From Aplectana chamaeleonis (taxonomy: Eukaryota; Nematoda; Chromadorea; Rhabditida; Cosmocercidae): a DNA stretch of 64,000 nucleotides. Each line of letters starts with the position of its first letter. Within the stretch, counting starts at the first letter, position 1. This document shows positions 41,601-51,679 of this stretch, one piece after another. The translations under genes and the position numbers were made by a program. The stretch lies in contig JAPDOI010000379.1 in NCBI GenBank assembly GCA_029168955.1, positions 186,001 through 250,000 on the forward strand, given 5' to 3'. The notes beneath the pieces were generated by a model that was given only the letters and a program-made list of their open reading frames with translations, searched no databases and was not told where the DNA came from.

Positions 41601-44600
41601 TTAAAATGACGTGCGAACAACTTTTATTGAGGGAAAGGAGAATCGGATTGAAAAAAACAAAAAAGTAGTGATGTCGAAGACTGTTGACCATGACAAAATT
41701 TGTCGCAGGCGATACCGATTTTCTTCTCTCGCACACACCTCCACGCTTCATGACGGCTTGCCATGTGCATGACACCGACGATAGTGCGATGCACAAAGAG
41801 TTGTGTATCTGCATGTCAATTAGAAGTCGGTTAGAGAACAATATGCGTGAATCCCGAGTGCGCCAGCGGTTGAGCGAGAGCGGATGTGCTGCAATGAGTT
41901 TCATGCATAGTGATCTCCCATTGGTATGCGAATGTGCAACATTCGATGGAGTAAAGTATAACTTTGCATTATTCACATATCTTTTTCAGATAATTCTTGG
42001 CGTTATCAGTGTCTTTGCTGTACTTATAGAGAATGGGATGACAATGTTACTGTTAGGCATGATTTACGTACGTTAATAATTACATGCAAATTGCATGAAT
42101 TCATGTACTGTGAACTTATGCTCTATCACTCGTCACTTAAAGTCTGTTCGAACGGGGCTGTCCACCCACACGGTCGGCGTGTGTGTCGAGCGAATGTGAC
42201 AAACAATACCATCCGTAACTTTTGGTCATTGGGCGCGCTAAGCGCCGTTTGGCAACGCTTCTGAATAACTCGCTTCAGAGTCGTCCAATTGGAAACTGAA
42301 AGCCAATTCCGGAATCAGCATCAAAAATGCTATCTACCGAATGTACAAAATTCTGAAATGGAACTCAGTGAAAGATTTTGGGTTACGGTAGCCATCCAAT
42401 GACTCTTGTGTCCAAATGGGGCTGGCGTTTAAGGCCATTGTTATACCCCACGACAGGCCTGTCGCGGTCGCAGAGCTCTGCGACGTCGCTGTAGCTGAGG
42501 GCCAACCGTCGCTGTCGCTCAGGGCCAAGAACACCCGGCAGGGTACTGGATTTGGCTGGGTCGCTGTCGCTGCCACCCATAGCAGCGCACTGCACTGCGA
42601 CGAACGGCCCTCAGACTCTGCGGGGGGGGGCAAGCGCCGGACAATAGAGCCCGTTTTCAACTTGGGGGGGGCGACAGCGCAGGCCTCCCCCAAGGGGGGC
42701 TTCAGGGGTGGCCCCTGCTCTCCTCCGGCGCTTGTCCCCCCATGAGGAAGAGAGGAAAAAGATGGGAAGAAGTCGTAGAAGGTAGTTTACGACAATAGAG
42801 ACCAGAGAAGGCATCTATCACGTGCTCGACCGGTATAAAAGGCGCCTCACCTCATGGAGAGCCGCATTCGGCCCAACAGGGCCGGCCCTGGACGGCGACT
42901 TCGAGTCACTGTCAGAAAGGGATATTTTTGGAGGAAAGCGGAGACGCTTTCCGGGAAGGAGGTGACGTCACTGCTCTGGAGCCGTGACGTCATGGCTCCG
43001 GGGCAGTGATGGGGGGGCTTCAAGGCAGTGACAGGGGCTTCAGGGCAGTCACAGGGGGCTTCAGGGCAGTCACAGGGGGCTTCAGGGCAGTCACAGGGGG
43101 CTTCAGGGCAGTCACAGGGGCTTCAGGGCAGTCACAGGGGCTTCAGGGCAGTGACGGGGGCCTGATCAAGCCGAATTGTCACTCCGGCGGTAGCCCCCGA
43201 TTGGGGGCAGGCGCCGGTGCCCGGAGGGTTGCCCCCCTGAAGAGCTGCGCTAGCCCCCTCCAGTGTATGAGCCGCTACAGCGATCGATTACCCCACGGTT
43301 TCCAAATTTCAGGCGCAGCATCCCCTTTCGAGCCAGCCACCGCGACAGGTGCAGCAAAATGTTCCTGCGACAGCAATTCTCTACTGTGTGGGCCTGGTCC
43401 CTGCACGATTCGTGACAGTTGACCGCACCTGTCGCGGTCGTACACTTTTGGTATAACAATGACCTAACTGTTGCGATACGTGGATTTCTCGACGTTTCCT
43501 CGTATTAAGCACACTCATATAGCAGTTGTTGTTCTCCGAGTTTCTTCCGAAACATTTTGACAGTTTAGGACCCTCAAATCGATTAGCAGAATTATTGGAC
43601 TAATATTGAATCGTATCCAAGCCAGCTGCTTACAACCATGCTAAGGCTCGTCCGGATAAAATCATCCGAGACGGCCGACCGCCGGGTGGACATCCTCATC
43701 CGGACAGAATTTATGTTTACGCTCATTGTCTACGCTTTTATTTGCAGGCAGTGGTTGGACTTCTGTATTGCGGCTCTGCTGTATTCTTTTGCGTCCTAAT
43801 TGCTCTGATTGATGATTCAGTTAAATGTAAGGCTAAAAGCAGAATAGGGGTTATATATCTACGAAAGGATGCTTTGTATGAACGACAGTGTGAGCGGATT
43901 TGCAAGGCAAAGCGTTGCGGATCAGGTGGCTCTCCGAGATCGGCTAGCGGAGGGTCATCTGTCTGCGACGGATAAGGAAAATCTTATGTCTCAACTACGC
44001 CCGCAACAAAATGCCGTATAGCTCACCACATAGACTACATGCCCTGTTGCCTGAAATGATCCTCTTTTCGATACACCGAATCTCGAGCGCCAAATGCTGT
44101 TCTTGTCGGAGCGAAATCCCGGTCTGCCGTCGCTAAAAGCCGCTTGACAAGAACATCACATTGGTGCCTTAGAGTTCATGGTCGGATGCGGTAGTTCGAA
44201 GTCGCAGCGTCCACTGTACGACGTATTCTGTGCGAGAGCTGGCGCACGGTGGTGTAAGTTGGAACATGCTTGTCCAGAAGGCTTTCGATGCAGGTTCGAA
44301 TCCTGCCTGCGCCCAAAAGTTTTGCATACAACTCACAAGCGGCGACTACTCGAAGGAATTGGCCGTTCCGAACGAAATGCAACTTTATGGGATTACACAC
44401 TTTTGACTAAAAAAATAAAATTGACCTCTGTAGCAGCGCTCCGTTTCTCTGAACGGAATTATAGACGTTTATTGGTGGGTTAAATAAGTTGATTATGATT
44501 AAGCTCACCTTAGAGTATCTCAACCTTTCTTGAGACTGAAAGTGAACCTCATAATAGTGCTTCGCGCCTCAAATAACCATGAACGAATTTCAGACAGCAC

Positions 44601-45571
44601 TTTTTCGATTTACAGCGCCCCAATGTCCGCGAGTGATCCCTTTATGGGACTCCAGAGCTCGCGATAAGCTTTTGCACTCGAACATCGCACAAAGGGGTTA
44701 TTAAGGGCGCCTAACACGGTAATTATGTCCTTTTTCAGTTTCTAGTCTATGTTAGTGGGAAGCGGTACGGTGCGGACATTAACCCAACACAACCTATCGC
44801 TTATACCTCCTTTGTCAGAAAAGAAGCGCAGCGAGAAAAGCCAAATTTGAAATTTTCGTTAAAAATTGATTGTGAAAGTTAAATTTTGCTGGGAATAGTC
44901 GCCTTCTCAAAGTGGCCCTCCTTGCCAGCATCATTGCACCCCGTTTAGATAGAGCGTTGCTTCACGGTTTCTATTGAATCACTCTGATCCTGCGTTTTGG
45001 AAGGATGTAGATACATGTAAGGTCTGACCGAATGAGACTGTCCGCCCACGCAGTCGGCGTGCGTGTTGAGCGGCCGTTGCGAGTGCATTTTCTACACTTG
45101 TGAATCGATTAGCACGAATATTAGACGAATAGTAGTATATCCCATTCAGCTGTTAGCAGCCGTGGCAAAGGCTCGTCGGAAAAATTCGTTTGCGACGGCC
45201 ATTCGACACGCATGCCGACCGCGTGGGCGGACATTCTGATTCGGACACAGTTTAATAAGTGTTGACAGGCGTTTTCGGACGAACCGCTTAGTTTCTGAGA
45301 TGTAGCTAGGCGACGTCTGGCGCTAGCCTTCTAAACTGGTCGTTTTCAAGATCCTCTGGGTGATGCGAAAATATCGGGTACGGCTGAGGAGACTAGACAA
45401 ATGCTCAGGTTTGTATCGATCGGCAATGCTGCAGGAGGAATTAGTGAGTTAAAGTAGACGCGAGCATTATTTTGGTAACTGACTGATTTGATTGCCAACA
45501 AAATGCTGTTTCTAGTCTTGATCATCGTCGGTGTGGCTGCATTATCCCTGCGAGGCTACTATGAGAGATGA
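38615..45571 (+). CDS. Four-helix membrane protein, LAPTM4/DUF7027-like (inferred), complete
   Basis: Exons: 38615-38644 (MKEIRIVPDE), 38958-38993 (ends CCGCLQVT, donor GTAAGT), 39073-39186, 41990-42067, 43748-43826, 45516-45571 (TGA). Total 131 codons including stop, all phases consistent. Predicted helices: LVTVGSILLVVTGAGFLAL; AFVALIILGVISVFAVLI; MTMLLLGMIYAVVGLLYCG to FFCVLIALI; LIIVGVAALSL. The CCGC motif just before helix 1 recalls the CCGC.HV start of LAPTM4-like lysosomal/endosomal proteins; this assignment is inference. Exons 4, 5 and 6 align with those at 48-125, 183-261 and 7269 onward (same 78 and 79 nt lengths). Uncertain points: exon 2 could start at 38970, and exon 3 could end at 39138 (better donor GTATGG, but then helices 1 and 2 almost touch). 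Introns are packed with repeats. Confidence 0.72.
39505..39609 (-). CDS. Possible antisense exon with coiled-coil-like sequence
   Basis: After acceptor TTTACGCCAG the minus strand reads EWEQDFEAETRSEKDLQARI and DALRLDFLEYSQ, strongly charged and heptad-like. It ends at a possible donor GTGTGC or runs on to TAA near 39430. It lies inside intron 3 of the + strand membrane gene, on the other strand. No neighbouring exon found; could be a retro-fragment or chance. Confidence 0.3.
39768..40010. repeat. GTGCACCGAGTTTGCGCCAA-type dispersed repeat
   Basis: Contains AGTGCACCGAGTTTGCGCCAA plus TACGCAATAAGGAACG and GAGTATC. Related hairpins occur at 55420-55560 and 59930-60065. Confidence 0.6.
40488..40956. 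mobile_element. Fold-back element, CGTAAACGT family, copy 3
   Basis: Arms 40488-40620 and 40815-40956 invert onto each other (GTCAAAAACGACCCGCTATG and relatives). It sits in intron 3 of the membrane-protein gene. Confidence 0.85.
40957..41989. other. Intron 3, second part; diverged repeat at 41740-41945
   Basis: Long overlapping frames on both strands (41434-41976 minus, 41684-42076 plus) arise mainly from a repeat shared with 37432-37560 in inverse orientation. The + frame only becomes genuine coding at 41990. Confidence 0.5.
42143..43712. mobile_element. Intron-filling TIR element (CTGTCC.CCCAC family) with nested GC-rich DNA
   Basis: The left end has GGGGCTGTCCACCCACACGG and the right end GCCGGGTGGACATCCTC...CCGGACAG. 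A short relative with both ends is at 45024-45256. Nested inside are GACAGGCCTGTCGCGGTCGC and its inverted relative near 43430, a poly-G zone and a 20-bp minisatellite. Confidence 0.55.
43007..43165. repeat. 20-bp minisatellite, seven units
   Basis: Units GGGGCTTCAGGGCAGTCACA with one G added or missing. They are flanked by TGACGTCA words at 42962-42995 (GACGTCACTGCTCTGGAGCC). Confidence 0.92.
44241..44314 (+). tRNA. tRNA-like sequence, probably a pseudogene or SINE head
   Basis: A perfect T arm (stem GCAGG/CCTGC, loop TTCGAAT, B-box GGTTCGAATCC) is followed by CTGCGCC, which pairs at six of seven positions with GGCGCAC 74 nt upstream. An A-box-like TGGTGTAAGTTGG and a loop with T-CCA-G (Trp-type anticodon position) lie between. 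The anticodon stem is poor and the acceptor-to-D spacing is 2 nt too long. Therefore a decayed tRNA or tRNA-derived element is more likely than a working tRNA. Confidence 0.35.
44330..45023. other. Intron 5, first part, nothing recognised
   Basis: No gene or repeat identified in this part of the last intron of the membrane-protein gene. Confidence 0.4.
45024..45256. mobile_element. Short TIR element, CTGTCCGCCCACGC family
   Basis: Left GAATGAGACTGTCCGCCCAC and GCAGTCGGCGTGCGTGTTGA; right TCGACACGCATGCCGACCGC and GTGGGCGGACATTCTGATTC. About 230 bp, non-coding. Lies in the last intron of the membrane-protein gene. Confidence 0.85.
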
Positions 45572-45955
45572 AGCACCAAGAAAAGAATTGTTTCTGAAGA
45601 ACAAAAAATAGATAGAAATAATCCGCGTCGTAAAGTGCTATAAATTGTGGGACACTCGAAACAGTGGCAGAAAATTGGCATTGTGGTATCTTGAGGGGAA
45701 CCCCTGCCCAACAGAGAGTACAAAAATCTGGTTCTCTCACATATAGCCTCTCTCAGTTCCACTTTGATTGGGTCGAAGTGAAGCTTATTGAACTTATTAT
45801 GAAAGAGTCTCCCTATGACTGTTATACATATCTTGCAATTTCCGAACGCTTCGGGTAGTGGTCGTAATGTTTATCAACCGCAAAAGCGGCGTAGAAAAGG
45901 GGAGGAGCGAGGTACCTGAATGGACGCCAAAACGCTGCACTGCGTGCCCCGCCCG
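45572..45955. other. 3' flank of the membrane-protein gene
   Basis: No canonical AATAAA was found close to the stop. The text AAGCACCAAGAAAA just after the TGA resembles the coding tail AAAGCACCAAAATCA of the paralogue at 7269-7372. Confidence 0.4.
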
Positions 45956-46225
45956 GGCTCACCTAAGCGGCATAGGCGGCCCACGCGGCCGGCGCGCTTG
46001 GCAGGCGGCCGTCGCATGTGCCGCCCTCGAACGAGTGTTGGATTTCAACGACGGTCGTCTCCTCTCCCTCCGTCTGCAGAGCTGATTGATCGGTGCAGTG
46101 CTTGCTAACACCCGGTGCCGGCCCCGTTCGTATTCGATTGCGGTGGGGACGTTTCGCATGCTCGTCTGAGAGCGGCGAACGCGACGGCTGCCTGCCAAGC
46201 ACGCCGGCCGCATGGGCCGCCATTA
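45955..46225. repeat. GC-rich fold-back repeat
   Basis: GGCGGCCCACGCGGCCGGCG and GCGCTTGGCAGGC at the left are the imperfect inverted copy of GCCTGCCAAGCACGCCGGCC and GCATGGGCCGCC at the right. Overlapping frames on both strands are symmetric artefacts. Confidence 0.75.
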
Positions 46226-46529
46226 TCAATCGGACGCACCTTAACAGGGGCAACTCGTGAGCTTCCCAGTGGGTTCCAGATACAAGCATGGACAGCCGCG
46301 TTTTCAAAACGTAGGTGTTCTGAGCTATACAGATTGAGATTTAGTGTCTGTGTTAGCGAGCGTACGCTCCCGTTTATATCAGTTGCTGCCTAGTACCGTA
46401 CAATCCCGGGCGGCTCGTGCTGGGACAGGCCCCTTTCTCCCGACTTACACGAATTGTTGAATGGTGATCAAGAGAAAGTCCATGGTGGCTGCACGAGGTG
46501 AGGGGGTGAGTGATATGGGAATCTTCCTA

Positions 46530-46700
46530 CCCAATCGAGAAACAAACCCATATATCACTGGGATCATATTAGGCCCGGATCATACTACCGTCGCGGCGAT
46601 GTGTGGGAAAGAGCAGAATCAACTTCACAAACCGCAGTTGTGCCTTTATCCGATATCGCTTTTTTCACGCATCGCCGCGACTAAAGTTTGATCTCGGCCT
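46530..46700. repeat. Small inverted repeat
   Basis: CTACCGTCGCGGCGATG near 46580 pairs with CATCGCCGCGACTAAAG near 46670, giving a stem of about 12 bp around an 80-nt loop. Confidence 0.5.
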
Positions 46701-46843
46701 TAGGGGCCGAATAGACTTCCGCCGCTGAAAGGCGCGGCAGCTTGCAATGGAGGGGAATCGATCGTGCTGCGCCGCATGATCGATACTCCTCCACTGCATG
46801 CTGCCGCTCCTTTCCGCGACGGGAGTCTATTCGGCCCCTTAGG
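46697..46843. mobile_element. Hairpin element 1 of 3
   Basis: CCTTAGGGGCCGAATAGACT at the left pairs with AGTCTATTCGGCCCCTTAGG at the right. The interior carries a second hairpin around GATCGTGCTGCGCCGCATGATC. Confidence 0.88.
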
Positions 46844-46984
46844 GCTCGTTTATACTTCCGCCACCGAGGGGCGCGGCGAAGTGCAATCCTATGACACCGA
46901 TCGTGCCGTGCCGGGTGATCAATATTACAGAAATGCTCTGTGCCTCGCCGCTCGGCGGCGGAAGTATAAACGACCCCTTAGGGG
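46838..46984. mobile_element. Hairpin element 2 of 3
   Basis: CTTAGGGCTCGTTTATACTT pairs with AAGTATAAACGACCCCTTAG. It shares the CCTTAGGGG junction with both neighbours. Confidence 0.88.
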
Positions 46985-47126
46985 CTCATTGGAGCACCGC
47001 CGTTCAAACGCGCGGCAGCATGGAACGGAGAAGTATCGATCATGCGGAGCATCTCAATCGATTCTCCTCAACTGCGTGCTGCCGTGTCGTGCCATACAGC
47101 GGCAAAACTCTATTCGATCCCTTATC
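46975..47126. mobile_element. Hairpin element 3 of 3, diverged
   Basis: CCTTAGGGGCTCATTGGAGC against CTCTATTCGATCCCTTA; arms are imperfect but the layout and inner GATCGATTC-type core match elements 1 and 2. Confidence 0.7.
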
Positions 47127-47351
47127 CAAGAAGGCCGCGGGGGAGTGAGTGCAAGCGCGAAGCGACACACGTTACAAGAACGAGGTAGGTGCCCGCGCAA
47201 CGCCGTTTCTAGTCTGTCGCTGACGAGTCGACGTTACACCGGTATCATACTTTTCGCGTGTACAAACTGACTTAGTTTTTGTCATCCATACCAACCGAAA
47301 ATCTATATGCAGGATATGCACTCTCACGGTTGCGCGTATCACGAACACGAC

Positions 47352-47635
47352 CTTAGGCCCCCGTCATAGTCTGCCGAAGGCCGGACTGACCATGCCCATT
47401 CGGCTGTATACCAATCAACTAGGCGGGTGCATTCGAGCACACTGCGGACGGCGCAGTACGGAAACATCGAGATCTTGAGCAATGTATTGCACACGTATCG
47501 ACCAGGACGAATAGGGACGGGACAGTACGGGGGAGGCGGGACGAATTCGGACACATGTGGGAATTTTTTGACCTGAGAGTGCAATGTAGCGACTGTGTTG
47601 GCTACAGCCGATCGGACAACTATGACGGGCCCTTC
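47352..47635. mobile_element. TIR element, GGCCC.CGTCATAGT family, copy 2
   Basis: CCTTAGGCCCCCGTCATAGT at the left and ACTATGACGGGCCCTT at the right. The interior shares ACACGTATCGACC with 32330-32640. Confidence 0.75.
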
Positions 47636-47965
47636 AACAGCGCCCATAGGTGGTGTCTAGCGAAATCGAAGTCTTTCAATTGCTGCCATTCCACGGCTCT
47701 CGCCCATTGCGATCAGCTCCACCGTTTCTGTAACACATCCGTCATAGCTCGCTTATAATCTATTTCTGAAAGATCAGACGCTGTGATAGCAGTTATAGAG
47801 CGGAGACAAGCAACCATGAGCGCACACTTTAGCTGTTCTTCGAATAGCCGAATCCAGATTAGCGTATTTCCTGTAATTGAACACCCGGGTGTACTGCCCG
47901 ACAATTCGAGAGTCAGTATGGGCAAACGAAGTCTATTAGGCAAACCAGAGTGGGAAAATAATGAA

Positions 47966-48138
47966 TTACTCGGCGAGCTTCAAGAAATCATCATCAATAA
48001 AGTCATTGTTTAAACCCTTCTCAAGATCAATCTCTTCGAGGATGTAAACAAGCTTTTCGAGCAGCGCGTCGCAGTTCACGTCCACTAGGGGAGCGTTCAA
48101 TAACAGGAAATACGAAGTTTTCAGCACCCAATAGCCGT
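47966..48138 (-). CDS. Possible terminal coding exon, unknown protein
   Basis: On the minus strand, after TTTTGCTGAG at 48139, 57 codons run GYWVLKTSYFLLLNAPLVDV, NCDALLEKLVYILEEIDLEK, GLNNDFIDDDFLKLAE to TAA. The amphipathic, acidic sequence looks like real protein. No family recognised. The MITE end at 48151 lies 12 bp beyond the proposed acceptor, so the upstream exon may have been separated by the MITE/PLE insertion. Confidence 0.4.
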
Positions 48139-48185
48139 CTCAGCAAAAGCTTAAAGGCAGTGTTCACGATAATCTTCGATCTTGA

Positions 48186-48600
48186 TTATGATACTGCTAT
48201 GCCAACGAGGTTCATAGGTGGAAATTTTATTAGTGGCCTGACGTTTCGACCTTCACGTCTTCATCAGAGGCCTAAAAAGTAGTTCGAGATTAACCGACCT
48301 CGTGAATCTACACTACCAAGCGCCTCCTCTCACTCCGACAGTTCTAAAGCACTGTGAGGAGCAATGCGGAGGCACTCGAAAAGGAGGATCGGTAACCCAC
48401 CTCGCAAGTCCACCTTTACGCGGAAGAGGTCCGCTGCCGCTGTTAGTAATCGAGTAAGCAGGAGTGAGATATACCTTGCTTCCCTCGTATAAATACAGTT
48501 AGGGAAAGACATGTTATAACTCACAGTGTTGTACAAATGGCAAAAGATCACTGGTTATCATGGGCCGCTCAACTCTGCTGTTCATTAGTGGGTCCTTTAC
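48186..48600 (-). repeat. PLE inverted pseudo-LTR
   Basis: Reverse complement of the direct unit, meeting it head to head at about 48601 with a 17-nt spacer-like loop. It lacks the final 40 to 50 bp that hold the start-codon region. Confidence 0.93.
48232..48275 (-). ncRNA. Hammerhead ribozyme motif (inverted tail)
   Basis: Minus strand: AGGCCT, CUGAUGA, GAC...GUC stem II, GAAA, ACGUC, AGGCC. All invariant core positions are present. Confidence 0.7.
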
Positions 48601-48602
48601 GT

Positions 48603-49040
48603 GAACAGCAGAGTTGAGCGGCCCATGATAACCAGTGATCTTTTGCCATTTGTACAACACTATAACATGTCTTTCCCTAACTGTATTTATAATGAGGAAG
48701 CAAGGTATATCTCACTCCTGCTTACTCGATTACTAACAGCGGCAGCGGACCAATTGCGCGTAAAGGTGGACTTGCGAGGTGGGTTACCGATCCTCCTTTT
48801 CGAGTGCCTCCGCATTGCTCCTCACAGTGCTTTAGAACTGTCGGAGTGAGAGGAGGCGCTTGGTAGTGTAGATTCACGAGATCGGTTAATCTCGAACTAC
48901 TTTTTAGGCCTCTGATGAAGACGTGAAGGTCGAAACGTCAGGCCACTAATAAAATTTCCACCTATGAACCTCGTTGGCATAGCAGTATCATAATCATAAT
49001 AAGATACCGAGGTTTGAAGAAGGAAGAACATGGAGAATAC
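48603..49040 (+). repeat. PLE left pseudo-LTR (direct)
   Basis: Begins AACAGCAGAGTTGAGCGGCC and ends ATGGAGAATACTT. It encodes the first residues of the PLE frame (after ATA, PRFEEGRTWRIL). It carries a hammerhead motif at 48904-48946. Confidence 0.93.
48904..48946 (+). ncRNA. Hammerhead ribozyme motif (left pseudo-LTR)
   Basis: UAGGCC (stem I), CUGAUGA, one extra A, GAC-GUGAAG-GUC (stem II), GAAA, ACGU then C as cleavage site, AGGCC (stem I). Stem III is only the self-complementary ACGU with no loop, which on known principles would need two molecules or tandem copies to fold. Confidence 0.72.
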
Positions 49041-51679
49041 TTGACGAGATACCGCCACAACTGTTCTTCCTGGTACGAGAAGCGTTATCGCTTCGGCAAA
49101 AAGTGGTCACCACTCGACAATCCTTGAAGTTTCTTCAACGGTGTAAAGCAACCGACGTGCTCCCGCATTTCATCACAAAAAAGACGATTGGTGCATGCTG
49201 TCGTTTACCGGAAGATCACCCGATGATAGTGAACATATACCGCTCGATATTACGTGTTGTGATCCGAGAGAATCAGCGTGTATTATATTCTTGCACATTG
49301 CGATGTACTTCAAAAGAACAAGCATGCCGACGTCTTTTGCCTGAACAGACTTGGAGGAGGTTGGAGGGTGAGTCGAGAACGATTTGTGATTCTATACGAT
49401 CTAGGGCCAAGTCTCGCCTCTGTGCAAAGTACAACACGCTTGTGGGCTCATTGCTGAGTCATTCGGATAGGGAGGAGCACCTACTTGTGAATAACCACCC
49501 AGCCACTAGTATCGGTAACGCCCAAGTTGAAAATCAATTGGCAAGGGTCACTGTAATCGGGGACGCTCAAATCTCACCTAATGCTATAAACTTCCTTAGT
49601 TTGGGTCCATCCTTTGCCCCAACACAAAATATCAATGGCCATACATTTCGCAAAGTTGTAGGCGGCCTTCAACGGCTAAAAGATCTACTCCGCATTAAGG
49701 CTACCAATAACAGCTTACCACCTGCAGGCAACTATGCTGGTAGACAACTCCCTATTGTACCATTTCCCAACTCTTTCTATAGAGAGCCAACCCCAGTTCC
49801 CGAGAGCGATACCAAGTTCAGAATTCTATCAACAGGTGTACTAGATGTACTGAATCGTTTCCGAACGGTTCGAAACACCAATCTTAGCTATGAACAGTGG
49901 CGAGGGTTCAGCGAGTTGCGAGAGTTACGATCAAATGGTACTATACGCATTTCTGTCAGTGACAAAGGCGGAGAATTTGTGGTTATACCACAGTCGTTGG
50001 ATCGCGAGATAACAGAATTACATTTGCGAGATACCACTACGTATCAGTCATCCTCCGCGACGGAATTCGCTGCTCAATGCAGACGCCTTAATCAAGTCTG
50101 GAAGACCATGGGAAGGTCTGCTGGTTTGAATGACAGATTTCTACGCAGGCTTAAGCTTGATAATGCGAGCTGTCCAGTCTTTTATAGCCTGATCAAGACG
50201 CGTAAGGTCACGTCTCTCGACATGTCATCTACGTTGGCGGAAACCTACAAGATAAGACCAATAATAAGTTGCGTCGGTGGACCAACTGACCGAATATATT
50301 GGTTCCTCAATACTATCGTGAACCAACTGCTAGCTTTCATTCCCTCTCACCTGCCCAACACCAACAGATTTATTGATACGTTGCGGAACTCTAATTTCGA
50401 TGACAACTGCATTATAGAGTCATTCGATGTAACATCACTATACACGAATGTCCAGAACGATGAAGCGTTGCAGGCCCTATCCGAACTGCTGGATAGGCAT
50501 TTTACGGACATAGAGACCTCTGGACTCGACAAGAGAACCATCATGACTCTGGTGAAAGAATGTCTGAGTTGCAATATCTTTAAATGGGCAGGAGCGTATT
50601 TTTCGCAGATAAGAGGGTTAGCCATGGGGCAGCGACTTGCTCCTGTGCTAGCAGTCTGCTTCATGAGCAGAATAGAACAGCCAATACTGGAACGTCGCCC
50701 ACTATTGTACTGCAGGTACATCGACGATTGCTTCATAATAACGTCCACGCAATCCGAAATGGATGAGTGCTTCCGGTTATTGAATGCTCAGTCTCAGAAT
50801 ATTAGGCTCACACGGGAGGTACCTCGAGATGGTTGGCTTCCTTACCTCAACACTCAAGTGAAAGTGTGTAATGGCGAATACAGCGTCAAGTGGTATCGTA
50901 AGCCCAGTTCAAAGAATATCTTGCTTCACGCCACATCTTCCCATCCAAGTGCCGTAAAACGTGCCGTTGTGAGAAATATGGTAAATACGGCAACAGGTGT
51001 GAGCACCGGTGAAGCAGAACGGTTGGAATCACGCATGATTGCGGTAAATATAGCAACAATGAACGGGCACGTAATACCTCAAAACAGACGCAGAGCTCGA
51101 AATGCGCTTTCGATCCCACAGCGTCAAAACAAAATTCCGCTGTGTATACCATTTTTCTCAGACAGAGTATCTGATGCTATACAGCAATGCATCGTACGAG
51201 CACAACTAAACGACGATGTTGTTTTAGTTAACATCCCTAACAACAACATAAAGAGTCAATTAGTAAGGAACAGACTTTACGATAAGAGCTGCTTCACAGA
51301 TAACTGCATCGTTTGCCCCAATGGAAGACTCGGCGACTGCAGTCAGGTTGGCACTATTTACCATCTCGAGTGTCAGACATGCAGCGCAAGTTACATAGGG
51401 GAGAGTGGAAGAGTGTTGGCGGTACGCCTAAAGGAGCATTTAGCTAGCAAGAGACGCAATGACCGATGAACTCCACTTGGGAGACATAAAATGGAGGACC
51501 ACAACGGTGACGAGTACGATGTGAAGTGTACGATGCTAGCTTGCGAAACTGAAGTATCGGCGAGAAAAACGTTGGAGGACTTTTGGATTCACGTAAAGGA
51601 CCCACTAATGAACAGCAGAGTTGAGCGGCCCATGATAACCAGTGATCTTTTGCCATTTGTACAACACTGCGAGTTATAA
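49004..51679 (+). pseudogene. Penelope RT with GIY-YIG endonuclease, two point lesions
   Basis: A continuous frame runs from 48983 to the TGA at 51467-51469. Landmarks counted from 49103: motif A FDVTSLYTNV near residue 441, GLAMGQRLAPVLA near 505, catalytic YIDDCF near 539, thumb KWYRKPSSKNILLHATSSH, CCHH-like Cys pair (CIVCP), and GIY-YIG box GTIYHLECQTC..SYIGESGR near 750-765. Lesions: the probable start codon in the left pseudo-LTR is ATA (49004-49006), whereas the right pseudo-LTR has ATG at 52018-52020 and the PLE at 1894-3989 also has ATG. TGA at 51467-51469 stands where the other PLE has AGA. After it the same frame continues 69 codons through the conserved end of the nuclease (SARKTLEDFWIHVKDP) to TAA at 51677-51679. 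RT activity could survive; the nuclease loses its C-terminal part. The role of the family is target-primed retrotransposition. Confidence 0.95.

Noticed and set aside
41434..41976. 180-residue minus-strand frame
   Set aside because: No domain; overlaps a repeat also present inverted at 37432-37560 and lies over an intron and its 3' splice site on the other strand.
45959..46393. Overlapping Arg/Ala-rich frames on both strands
   Set aside because: They come from a GC-rich inverted repeat, hence mirror-like peptides.
50347..51152. Minus-strand frames inside the PLE
   Set aside because: Antisense shadows of the RT frame.
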